From positions 1 to 6,054 of the forward strand of contig JACQEC010000170.1 of assembly GCA_016200765.1 (NCBI GenBank): a stretch of DNA of 6,054 nt, given 5' to 3'. Shown here piece after piece: positions 1 through 4,670 of this stretch. Both the position numbers and the translations under genes were made by a program. Each line of letters opens with the position of its first letter. The first letter of the stretch is position 1. Source of the DNA: Chloroflexota bacterium. GTDB taxonomy: Bacteria > Chloroflexota > Anaerolineae > JACRMK01. The notes under the pieces are model-generated. The model was not told the origin of the DNA. It ran no database searches and worked only from the letters and a program-made list of their open reading frames with translations.

Positions 1-2
1 CG

Positions 3-134
3 TTCACGGGTGGCGTCGGCGCACAGCGTTTGCCGCAGATGCTCGATGATCTGGAGTTCTTTTTTTCAGTCATCGCTAAGGTTTACCGCAGATGGCTCGC
101 CTTGTCCAATCTTAACTTAATGCCATTGGGCTGA
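3..134 (+). CDS. 3' end of an unrecognised reading frame, cut by the window edge
   Basis: An open frame enters from the left edge and stops at TGA 132-134 after 43 codons. The C-terminal peptide looks protein-like: a hydrophobic and aromatic stretch (LEFFFSVIAKVYRRWLALS) followed by a short tail ending in NLMPLG. I do not recognise the family. A transposase C-terminus is one possibility, but nothing visible proves it, and I found no terminal inverted repeat next to it. In support of a real gene, the frame ends about 60 nt before a bidirectional terminator and converges on spoVS, which is the usual layout for two convergent genes. Another frame (frame 1) is also open to position 120, so the assignment is weak. 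Confidence 0.3.
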   Translation, partial: FTGGVGAQRLPQMLDDLEFFFSVIAKVYRRWLALSNLNLMPLG

Positions 135-195
135 AGCCTGCACTCCAGAGACGGCAGACTTTTCGCGATCTACTGAGTATGTTGTTTCCATAGCA

Positions 196-230
196 AAACC
201 CGCCCTCTCAACGAGGGCGGGTTTCTTTAT
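196..230. terminator. Bidirectional intrinsic terminator between convergent genes
   Basis: A perfect 12-bp stem (196-207 with 213-224, GC-rich core CCCGCCCTC) closes a 5-nt loop TCAAC. The outer AAA/TTT pairs give a U-rich tail on both strands: TTTCTTTAT on plus and TTTT on minus. It lies 22 nt after the spoVS stop on the minus strand and about 60 nt after the left-edge frame on the plus strand, so it can end transcripts from both sides. Confidence 0.88.
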
Positions 231-251
231 ACAAGCCTGATCGAACAGCCT

Positions 252-602
252 TTAAACTTGCGGCTCCTCGTCTGGCAAGTCCGCGTGCGGCTCGGCCGAG
301 TCCGATGACCGCGGCAACGGGGTCACCGGCGGCAACGGCTGGCCCGGCCGCAGGATGGTGATTTTCACGGCGGTGCGCTCGTGCCCTTCGATCTCCACCT
401 CCACGAAGGTCGGGACGCACACCACCTCAATCCCATCGCGCGCCAGAAAGCCTCGCGCAATCGCAATAGCTTTCACCGCCTGGTTGACGGCTCCTGCCCC
501 AATCGCCTGCACCTCTGCGGGGGTTCCCTCCCGTATGACACCGGCAATGGCGCCAGCGACCGAAGTGGAACGAGAGCGTGCTGAAACCTTAAACACTTCC
601 AT
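252..602 (-). CDS. spoVS: Stage V sporulation protein S family (SpoVS) with C-terminal extension
   Basis: The product is a 116-residue SpoVS-family protein, a small Alba-like fold that affects sporulation and cell-wall or development programmes in Bacillus and is also found in many non-sporulating bacteria. Residues 1-86 carry the family pattern: MEVFKVSARS at the start, SVAGAIAGVIRE, the signature AEVQAIGAGAVNQAVKAIAIAR (29-50), and VEIEGHERTAVKITI near the end of the domain. The usual family length is about 86 residues. Here residues 87-116 add a proline-rich, then acidic tail. An in-frame TTG at 686 and an ATG at 665 would lengthen the N-terminus, but homology starts at the chosen ATG, which has a near-perfect Shine-Dalgarno. 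The gene follows rny by 141 nt with its own predicted promoter and ends at a strong terminator. Its target in this organism cannot be read from the sequence. Confidence 0.93.
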   Translation of the reverse strand: MEVFKVSARSRSTSVAGAIAGVIREGTPAEVQAIGAGAVNQAVKAIAIARGFLARDGIEVVCVPTFVEVEIEGHERTAVKITILRPGQPLPPVTPLPRSSDSAEPHADLPDEEPQV

Positions 603-608
603 CGTTGA

Positions 609-616
609 CACCTCCT
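609..616 (-). promoter_or_regulatory. spoVS ribosome binding site, decides the start
   Basis: Reading the minus strand, AGGAGGTG is followed by a 6-nt spacer and ATG at 602. This near-perfect anti-16S match fixes the spoVS start at the residue where family homology begins and argues against the longer upstream in-frame starts. Confidence 0.85.
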
Positions 617-710
617 GATCGCAAATCTCGACGAATTCCGGATAACTCACCTTGCGCGCGGTCATTGCTGGGTCGCGCAATGGCAAGCCGCCCGCAACAT
701 GAGTGACTGA

Positions 711-739
711 ATATTACCCTGCTTTGGCGGCGGCGTCAA
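711..739 (-). promoter_or_regulatory. Predicted sigma70-type promoter of spoVS
   Basis: On the minus strand TTGACG (734-739) is followed by 17 nt and TAATAT (711-716). Both boxes are within one or two bases of consensus and the spacing is optimal. The site lies just after the rny stop codon, about 110 nt before the spoVS start. This suggests that spoVS can be transcribed independently of rny. It is predicted from sequence pattern only. Confidence 0.5.
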
Positions 740-743
740 TATC

Positions 744-2153
744 CTATTGCGCGTACTCAATCGCCCGGGTTTCGCGGATAACCGTGACCTTGATCTGTCC
801 GGGGAATTGCACGCCTTCCTCAATCTTGCGCGCAATCGCTTTGGAGAGCCGCTGGGTGGCAAGGTCGTCAATCGCTTCCGGCTTCACCAGAATACGGACT
901 TCGCGCCCGGCCTGCACGGCAAACGCCTGCGCCACCCCCTCAAACGAATTGGCGATCTCCTCCAGCGCTTGCAGGCGCTTCACGTAGATTTCCAATGTCT
1001 CGCGGCGCGCGCCCGGGCGCGCGCCCGAAATCGCGTCGGCGGCCTCGACAATCACCGCCTCCACCGACCCCATCTCTTCTTCGCCATGATGGGCCGCGAT
1101 GCAGTTCACCACCTTCGGGGGGACGCCGCAACGGCGCGCGATGTCCGCGCCGATCAGGGCATGGGAGCCGTCCACCTCATGCGTGACCGCTTTGCCAATA
1201 TCGTGTAACAACGCGCCCGCGCGGCAGATCAGGCTGTCCGCGCCCAGCACGCCCGCTTCATAGGCCGCGCGCTCGCCTTCCGTCAAGATGATCTGATCCA
1301 CTTCCTTCTGCGCCTGCTCGACCACCTTCTCCACGCGCGCCGGGTGGATGCGCCCGTCGGCCACCAACTTCAGCACCGCCAGCCGCGCCACCTCGCGCCG
1401 CACCGGGTCGAAGCAGGAGACGATGATCGCGTCCGGCGTATCGTCCACCACCAGATCGGCGCCGGTGGCCAGCTCAATCGAGCGGATATTGCGCCCCGAC
1501 CGCCCGATGATGCGCCCCTTCATCTCCTCGTTGGGGATCGGCACCATCGAGACGGTGGACTCGGCCACCTGCTCCGACGCGATACGCTGGATCACGGTCG
1601 CAATAATTTCGCGCGCGCGGCGGTCTCCGTCCTCTTGCGCTTTGGCTTCGATCTCGCGCATCAGGCGCGCCGCATCCTGCCGCGACTCTGCCTCGACAAT
1701 CTTCAAAAACGTCGCGCGCGCCTCCTCGCGGCTCATCGCCGCAACGCGCTCCAACTCCTTCAGCTGGCTAATCTTGATCTCCGCCAGCTCCTGGTGCTTG
1801 CGCTCAATCTCCTTCTCGCGCGCGTCCAGACTGCGCTTCCGATTGTCCACCGCCTCACTGCGGCTCTCCAACCCTTCGCGCCGCTGTTGGAGCCTTCGCT
1901 CCTGTTCCTGCAATTCGTTTCGGCGCCGCTTTTGTTCAGTTTCCTGCTGCTCTCTAAGTTTCAGAACCTCGTCTTTGCCTTCCAGCATGATCCCCTGGGA
2001 TTTGTTCTGCGCCTCCAAGACAACGCGCGCCGCCTCTTCCTCGGCCAATTTGAGCTGATCGGCATAGCGTATTTGCTTAGCCCGGTAGCCGACGCCAAAC
2101 GCAAGCGCGGCTACGACCATACCACTAACGAGAGCTACGACAGCCCAATCCAT
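744..2153 (-). CDS. rny: Ribonuclease Y (RNase Y), HD domain apparently internally shortened
   Basis: RNase Y is a membrane-anchored endoribonuclease that starts mRNA decay and processes leader RNAs in many Gram-positive-related bacteria. The 469-residue product shows the family order: one N-terminal membrane helix (about 3-23), a long charged coiled coil (about 30-190, rich in E, K, R and Q), a KH domain (about 203-265, with RIIGRSGRNIR), an HD domain (H317-D318 in LLHDIGKAV, H355-H356-G357, D373 in AADAIS) and the C-terminal block ending VTVIRETRAIEYAQ. Family members are about 510-520 residues. Compared from memory with Bacillus RNase Y, about 41 residues are missing between V302 and L303, including the conserved GRLKFRTSYGQNVL-HS stretch and the first HD-domain His. 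The deletion is in frame. The ATG has AGGGAGGG 9 nt upstream inside the end of recX and lies 5 nt after the recX stop, so the two are probably co-transcribed. Confidence 0.95.
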   Translation of the reverse strand: MDWAVVALVSGMVVAALAFGVGYRAKQIRYADQLKLAEEEAARVVLEAQNKSQGIMLEGKDEVLKLREQQETEQKRRRNELQEQERRLQQRREGLESRSEAVDNRKRSLDAREKEIERKHQELAEIKISQLKELERVAAMSREEARATFLKIVEAESRQDAARLMREIEAKAQEDGDRRAREIIATVIQRIASEQVAESTVSMVPIPNEEMKGRIIGRSGRNIRSIELATGADLVVDDTPDAIIVSCFDPVRREVARLAVLKLVADGRIHPARVEKVVEQAQKEVDQIILTEGERAAYEAGVLGADSLICRAGALLHDIGKAVTHEVDGSHALIGADIARRCGVPPKVVNCIAAHHGEEEMGSVEAVIVEAADAISGARPGARRETLEIYVKRLQALEEIANSFEGVAQAFAVQAGREVRILVKPEAIDDLATQRLSKAIARKIEEGVQFPGQIKVTVIRETRAIEYAQ

Positions 2154-2158
2154 ATGCG

Positions 2159-2815
2159 CTAACCCTCCCTTTCATCAGGTTCCGGCGCGTTCGTTGCGCC
2201 GTACTCACCCCAGAGCCGCGCCACCGTGGTTTTGACCACCTCATAACCAAAGCCGCGTCTCTGTAAAAAGCCGCTCAAGCGGCGATAGAATATCTCGCGA
2301 TCCAGCGACGCCATGCGCATGGCCCGCTTTTGACCTGCTTCATAGGCGCTGTGCGGTTCGTCCACCGAGCCGATGGCCTCCTGCACCTGCTCGTCCGACA
2401 CGCCCTTCTGCCGCAATTCCTGGCGCAAGGCGCGCTTGCCGCGCGGGCCAAACGTCTCACGATTCTCAACCCAGTATTGGGCAAACGAGCGGTCGTTGAC
2501 CAATTCCAGACGGGCGAGCCGCTCCAGCACCTGCGCGCGCGCGCCCTCGGAAACCCCCTTATCCTTCAGATAGCGCTCCAGTTCGGCCCGGCTGCGCGGG
2601 CGATAGGAGAGAAACCCTAGTGATTTGTTATAGGCCTCTTCGGCCTCGTCGAGCGCGCGCAGGCGGGCAACCTCCTCGGCGCCAATCGCCTGCCCAACCT
2701 TCAGCCGCGCGGCAACAATCGCCGCCAGCCCAAAGGCAAACTGAGCGTTAATATAAACGCTGACCCGCTGTGGATTCTTCTGCTGCGGCGATAAAGCGGT
2801 AATGGTATCCATCAT
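2159..2815 (-). CDS. recX: RecX, regulator of RecA
   Basis: RecX binds RecA-DNA filaments and limits their extension and activity in the cytoplasm. The 218-residue product has the N-terminal strand region seen in longer RecX proteins (RVSVYINAQFAFGL, 17-30) and then helical repeats: Y71-RPRSRAELERYLKDKGV, LVNDRSFAQYWVENR (105-119), FGPRGKRALRQELRQKGV (122-139) and a final repeat near FLQRRGFGYEVV (183-194). The length fits the family. Two ATG codons stand in tandem (2815 and 2812). Neither has a clear Shine-Dalgarno, and the nearest purine-rich bases are GACGG. The gene lies 245 nt downstream of recA, with an intrinsic terminator ending 8 nt before the start, so expression probably relies on readthrough. 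Its stop is 5 nt before the rny start. Confidence 0.93.
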   Translation of the reverse strand: MMDTITALSPQQKNPQRVSVYINAQFAFGLAAIVAARLKVGQAIGAEEVARLRALDEAEEAYNKSLGFLSYRPRSRAELERYLKDKGVSEGARAQVLERLARLELVNDRSFAQYWVENRETFGPRGKRALRQELRQKGVSDEQVQEAIGSVDEPHSAYEAGQKRAMRMASLDREIFYRRLSGFLQRRGFGYEVVKTTVARLWGEYGATNAPEPDEREG

Positions 2816-2823
2816 CCGTCACG

Positions 2824-2857
2824 AAACAAAAAGGGCTGTGACGCAAAGTCACAGCCC
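2824..2857 (-). terminator. Intrinsic terminator between recA and recX
   Basis: On the minus strand a perfect 10-bp stem GGGCTGTGAC / GTCACAGCCC (arms 2848-2857 and 2833-2842) with loop TTTGC is followed by TTTTTGTTT. It is placed to stop recA transcripts immediately before recX. Partial readthrough of a recA-recX terminator is known to set RecX levels in E. coli. The same arrangement here suggests, by inference, that RecX is kept well below RecA. Confidence 0.87.
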
Positions 2858-2876
2858 GGCGAAAAGCCAACTCGGT

Positions 2877-2908
2877 CCGGCACAGACCGGCTTGGGGGTC
2901 TGTCCCGG
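2877..2908. repeat. Imperfect inverted repeat in the recA-recX spacer
   Basis: Arms 2877-2888 (CCGGCACAGACC) and 2897-2908 (GGTCTGTCCCGG) match at 11 of 12 positions around an 8-nt loop. No U-tract follows on either strand, so it is not a simple intrinsic terminator. It could be a dispersed repeat or an RNA hairpin shielding the recA mRNA 3' end. The rest of the spacer (2909-3060) holds no gene or motif that I can support. Confidence 0.6.
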
Positions 2909-3060
2909 TTGACTCACGATGTTCTATTCAGAGACTACCGCTGAACTCACGGGTAAAAACAGGATGAGGCTAACCAGACTGAACAGTAGGTTCACGTTTT
3001 CTCTGATTGCTGCTGTGCTCTGAACGAATATCCGAATTGAGTAGGCTGTTGCTGTGGGCG

Positions 3061-4083
3061 TTATTGCGCCGGTTCTATCGCGGGCTTCAAAGGCAGCCCG
3101 GCCTTTGCCCGCACTTGATTTTCAATCGCAAGCGTTGTTTCAGGGTGCTTCCGCAGGAACTCCTTAGATCCCTCCCGCCCCTGTCCGAGGCGGGTATCGC
3201 CGTAGGAATAATAGGCGCCGCGCTTCTCGACGATGCCCATTTCCGAGGCGACGTCCAGAATATCCCCCTCACGCGAGATGCCCTCATCATAGAGCATGTC
3301 GAACTCCGCGATTTTGAACGGCGGAGCGACCTTATTCTTCTTGACCGAGACCTTGACGCGACTGCCGATCTGATCGTTGCCGTTCTTGATCGCGTCGGTT
3401 TTGCGAATATCCAGCCGCACCGACGCGTAGAACTTCAGGGCGTTGCCGCCCGTGGTCGTCTCCGGGTTGCCGTACATCACGCCAATCTTCATGCGTAGTT
3501 GGTTGGTGAAGATAACCGCCGTGTTGGATTTTTTAATCACGCCGGCCAGTTTGCGGAGCGCCTGTGACATCAGCCGCGCCTGCAGGCCGACGTGTGAATC
3601 GCCCATCTCGCCTTCGATTTCGGCGCGGGGCACCAGCGCGGCCACCGAGTCAATCACGATCACGTCCATGCCGTTGCTGCGCGCCAGCGCCTCGGTGATC
3701 TCCAACGCCTGCTCGCCGGTGTCCGGCTGTGAGATATACAAATTATTCACATCTACGCCGATCTTCACGGCGTAGGCTGGGTCGAAGGCGTGTTCGGTGT
3801 CAATGAAGGCGGCGACGCCGCCGAGTTTTTGCGCCTCGGCGATGACGTGCAGGCAGATCGTGGTCTTGCCCGACGATTCCGGCCCGTAAATCTCGGTCAC
3901 ACGCCCGCGCGGCACCCCGCCAATCCCGACGGCCAGATCGAGCGACATCGCGCCGGTCGGTATAGACTCGACGACGAAGTCGCTCTGGCCGCCCAGTTTC
4001 ATGATGGCGCCGTCGCCATACCTCTTCTTCAGGGTCGCCAGCGTGCTTTCGAGCGCCTTCTGTTTGCCGTCCTGCGCGGGCAA
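3061..4083 (-). CDS. recA: RecA recombinase
   Basis: RecA forms ATP-dependent filaments on single-stranded DNA, drives strand exchange and activates LexA cleavage. The 340-residue product is full length and intact. Visible landmarks are Walker A GPESSGKT (67-74), the catalytic Glu in DTEHA (E97), Walker B VIVIDSVAAL (141-150), loop L1 with EGEMGDSHVGLQARLMSQALRK split over 157-178, and loop L2 with TNQLR (193-197) and GNPETTTGGNALKFYAS (205-221). The C-terminal domain ends in a short tail with fewer acidic residues than in E. coli. DTEHAF replaces the more usual DAEHAL, a mild variant. The start is TTG at 4083, supported by GAGGTG upstream and by the position where RecA homology begins. A promoter with a palindrome over its -35 box lies about 45-75 nt upstream. 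Confidence 0.98.
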   Translation of the reverse strand: MPAQDGKQKALESTLATLKKRYGDGAIMKLGGQSDFVVESIPTGAMSLDLAVGIGGVPRGRVTEIYGPESSGKTTICLHVIAEAQKLGGVAAFIDTEHAFDPAYAVKIGVDVNNLYISQPDTGEQALEITEALARSNGMDVIVIDSVAALVPRAEIEGEMGDSHVGLQARLMSQALRKLAGVIKKSNTAVIFTNQLRMKIGVMYGNPETTTGGNALKFYASVRLDIRKTDAIKNGNDQIGSRVKVSVKKNKVAPPFKIAEFDMLYDEGISREGDILDVASEMGIVEKRGAYYSYGDTRLGQGREGSKEFLRKHPETTLAIENQVRAKAGLPLKPAIEPAQ

Positions 4084-4088
4084 GTGAA

Positions 4089-4094
4089 CACCTC
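4089..4094 (-). promoter_or_regulatory. recA ribosome binding site supporting a TTG start
   Basis: On the minus strand GAGGTG is followed by TTCAC and then TTG at 4083. No ATG or GTG in the same frame lies nearby, and the protein begins at the usual RecA position. This supports the non-canonical TTG initiation codon. Confidence 0.75.
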
Positions 4095-4126
4095 ACACGG
4101 TTATGCGTTAGAGTTTAGTCGCGCCA

Positions 4127-4155
4127 ATCATACAATATCTGCGGATAAATTGCAA
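4127..4155 (-). promoter_or_regulatory. recA: Predicted recA promoter
   Basis: On the minus strand TTGCAA (4150-4155) is followed by a 17-nt spacer and TATGAT (4127-4132), close to consensus. The predicted transcript start is near 4120, giving a leader of about 36 nt before the TTG start. The -35 box lies inside a palindrome (4147-4162), which suggests control by a repressor. I did not find an E. coli-type CTGT-N8-ACAG or Bacillus-type GAAC-N4-GTTC SOS box here. Confidence 0.65.
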
Positions 4156-4162
4156 GCAATTT
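4147..4162. repeat. 16-bp palindrome between divergent promoters, candidate operator
   Basis: AAATTGC-AA-GCAATTT is a perfect 7-bp inverted repeat with a 2-bp centre. It covers the recA -35 box (4150-4155) and ends 2 bp before the tRNA promoter -35 box (4165-4170). The position suits a dimeric repressor, possibly LexA given the recA context, but the motif is not a LexA box that I know. Confidence 0.45.
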
Positions 4163-4164
4163 TT

Positions 4165-4193
4165 TTGACAAGCCGCCCCAGTTCGATTATACT
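4165..4193 (+). promoter_or_regulatory. Strong predicted promoter for the tRNA-Ala / T-box / ilvE unit
   Basis: TTGACA (4165-4170, exact consensus) is followed by a 17-nt spacer and TATACT (4188-4193, one mismatch). The predicted start near 4200 is about 10 nt before the first tRNA, as expected for a stable RNA gene. It stands back to back with the recA promoter. I see no other convincing promoter before the T-box leader, so it probably also drives ilvE. Confidence 0.8.
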
Positions 4194-4210
4194 CTCTTTC
4201 ACAATCTGTT

Positions 4211-4286
4211 GGGGCCGTAGCTCAGTTGGGAGAGCGCTTCAATCGCACTGAAGAGGTAGTGGGTTCGAATCCCATCGGCTCCACCA
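4211..4286 (+). tRNA. tRNA-Ala (anticodon CGC), CCA encoded
   Basis: A complete cloverleaf can be drawn. The acceptor GGGGCCG / CGGCTCC contains the G3-U70 wobble that is the alanine identity element. The D stem is GCTC/GAGC, the anticodon stem CTTCA/TGAAG, the loop ATCGCAC with anticodon CGC at 34-36, the T stem GTGGG/CCCAT and the T loop TTCGAAT. The discriminator is A73 at 4283 and CCA is encoded at 4284-4286. It reads GCG codons, which are common in the genes of this window. Its 3' end is only about 10 nt from the first paired base of the T-box leader. Confidence 0.96.
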
Positions 4287-4496
4287 ACCGCATAGTGGCC
4301 GTGAGCAGGAGTAGTAGGCCATCCTCACAGCGAGCCGGGAAAGAACAGGTGGGAGCCCGGCGCCGCGCCCACGAGGAGCGCAGAGGCCGAACTCGCCTGT
4401 GAGCCGCCGGGGTGAAACGGAGGGGCAGTCTGCACGACTGTCTGCGCCGTCTAGCCCCAGCCGTGTATCCGCGTTAAGGATTCAAGCAGATAACTT

Positions 4497-4569
4497 GGGG
4501 TCGTAGCTCACTTGGGAGAGCGCTTCAATGGCATTGAAGAGGTAGAGGGTTCGAATCCCTTCGACTCCA
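4497..4569 (+). tRNA. tRNA-Ala (anticodon GGC), inside the T-box leader, no CCA encoded
   Basis: This is a 73-nt cloverleaf with acceptor GGGGTCG/CGACTCC (G3-U70 kept), D stem GCTC/GAGC, anticodon stem CTTCA/TGAAG, loop ATGGCAT with anticodon GGC, T stem GAGGG/CCCTT, T loop TTCGAAT and A73. It differs from the upstream tRNA-Ala at 7 of 73 positions. Four of these form two compensatory pairs (5-68 C-G to U-A, and 50-64 U-A to A-U), which argues for selection on the fold. Unusual points are C15 instead of G15, and CTT instead of CCA after A73, so CCA must be added after processing. It reads GCC and GCU, so the cell would need it unless another copy exists elsewhere. Confidence 0.92.
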
Positions 4570-4581
4570 CTTTTATCTATC

Positions 4582-4614
4582 AGGGTGGCACCACGGAGTA
4601 AACTCTTCGTCCCT
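4582..4614 (+). promoter_or_regulatory. T-box antiterminator with conserved T-box sequence
   Basis: AGGGTGGCACCACG matches the T-box consensus AGGGUGGNACCRCG. Helix A1 pairs AGGG (4582-4585) with CCCT (4611-4614). Helix A2 pairs ACG (4593-4595) with CGT (4608-4610). Between them is the 7-nt bulge TGGCACC (4586-4592), whose UGGN part receives the tRNA acceptor end. The variable base is C, which would pair with a G73 discriminator. The 3' half overlaps the terminator, so the two structures exclude each other. Confidence 0.93.
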
Positions 4615-4634
4615 CGGCGGGCGAGGAGTTTTTT
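4600..4634 (+). terminator. T-box-controlled intrinsic terminator upstream of ilvE
   Basis: The stem AAACTCTTCG / CGAGGAGTTT (4600-4609, 4622-4631, one T-G wobble) continues through CCC/GGG (4611-4613, 4619-4621) past a bulged T and closes on loop TCGGC. A run of six T (4629-4634) follows. It competes with the antiterminator for 4608-4614 and would stop transcription 36 nt before ilvE when leucyl-tRNA is charged. Confidence 0.93.
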
Positions 4635-4670
4635 GTTTATCTGACCCTAATCTGCAACCAAGGAGAGAGC

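Larger units (their letters stand above)
4297..4634 (+). promoter_or_regulatory. T-box riboswitch leader of ilvE, interrupted by a tRNA gene
   Basis: T-box leaders bind an uncharged tRNA through a specifier codon and the tRNA NCCA end, which stabilises an antiterminator. Stem I (4297-4408) has a lower helix CAGG/CCTG (4306-4309, 4396-4399) with flanking tandem G-A mismatches, as in the T-box k-turn. Its loop-E bases are AGTA (4313-4316) and GAA (4389-4391), the upper helix is GGCC/GGCC, then TCCTC/GAGGA and GCCGGG/CCCGGC at the distal end. The specifier reads CTC (4392-4394), followed by the usual purine, so leucine. Stem II includes GGGGC/GCCCC (4422-4426, 4454-4458). Stem III is ATCC-GCGTTAA-GGAT (4467-4481). 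The antiterminator and terminator are at 4582-4634. A full tRNA-Ala (4497-4569) occupies the linker after Stem III. No separate promoter is visible. The leucine specifier fits the downstream aminotransferase. Confidence 0.9.

Noticed and set aside
33..97. A short direct repeat, CCGCAGATG with a following CTCG, seen twice 53 nt apart
   Set aside because: It is only 9 identical bases plus a shifted 4, with two copies. That is too short and too few to call a CRISPR or any repeat element.
252..686. A longer SpoVS starting at TTG 686 or ATG 665
   Set aside because: Family homology begins at ATG 602, which has AGGAGGTG at proper spacing. The upstream codons show no SpoVS similarity.
1004..1025. 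A perfect 22-bp GC-only palindrome inside rny
   Set aside because: It encodes the conserved GARPGAR stretch of RNase Y with GC-biased codons, so coding constraint and base composition explain it without a regulatory role.
1344..2162. A 272-codon open frame on the plus strand opposite rny
   Set aside because: It is the antisense shadow of a GC-rich coding region. Its product is Arg/Leu/His-rich with no recognisable domain, while the minus strand gives an unmistakable RNase Y.
4395..4397. Reading the T-box specifier as GCC (Ala), which would match the embedded tRNA-Ala(GGC)
   Set aside because: It is tempting, but the triplet overlaps the lower Stem I helix (CCTG pairing with CAGG), is not directly after the GAA of loop E, and is followed by T rather than a purine. 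The embedded tRNA also lacks an encoded CCA to reach the UGGN bulge in cis.
4571..4634. Ordinary terminator of the second tRNA rather than part of a T-box
   Set aside because: The exact AGGGTGGNACCRCG sequence, the A1/A2 pairings and the overlap with the terminator stem are diagnostic of a T-box, and ilvE follows directly.
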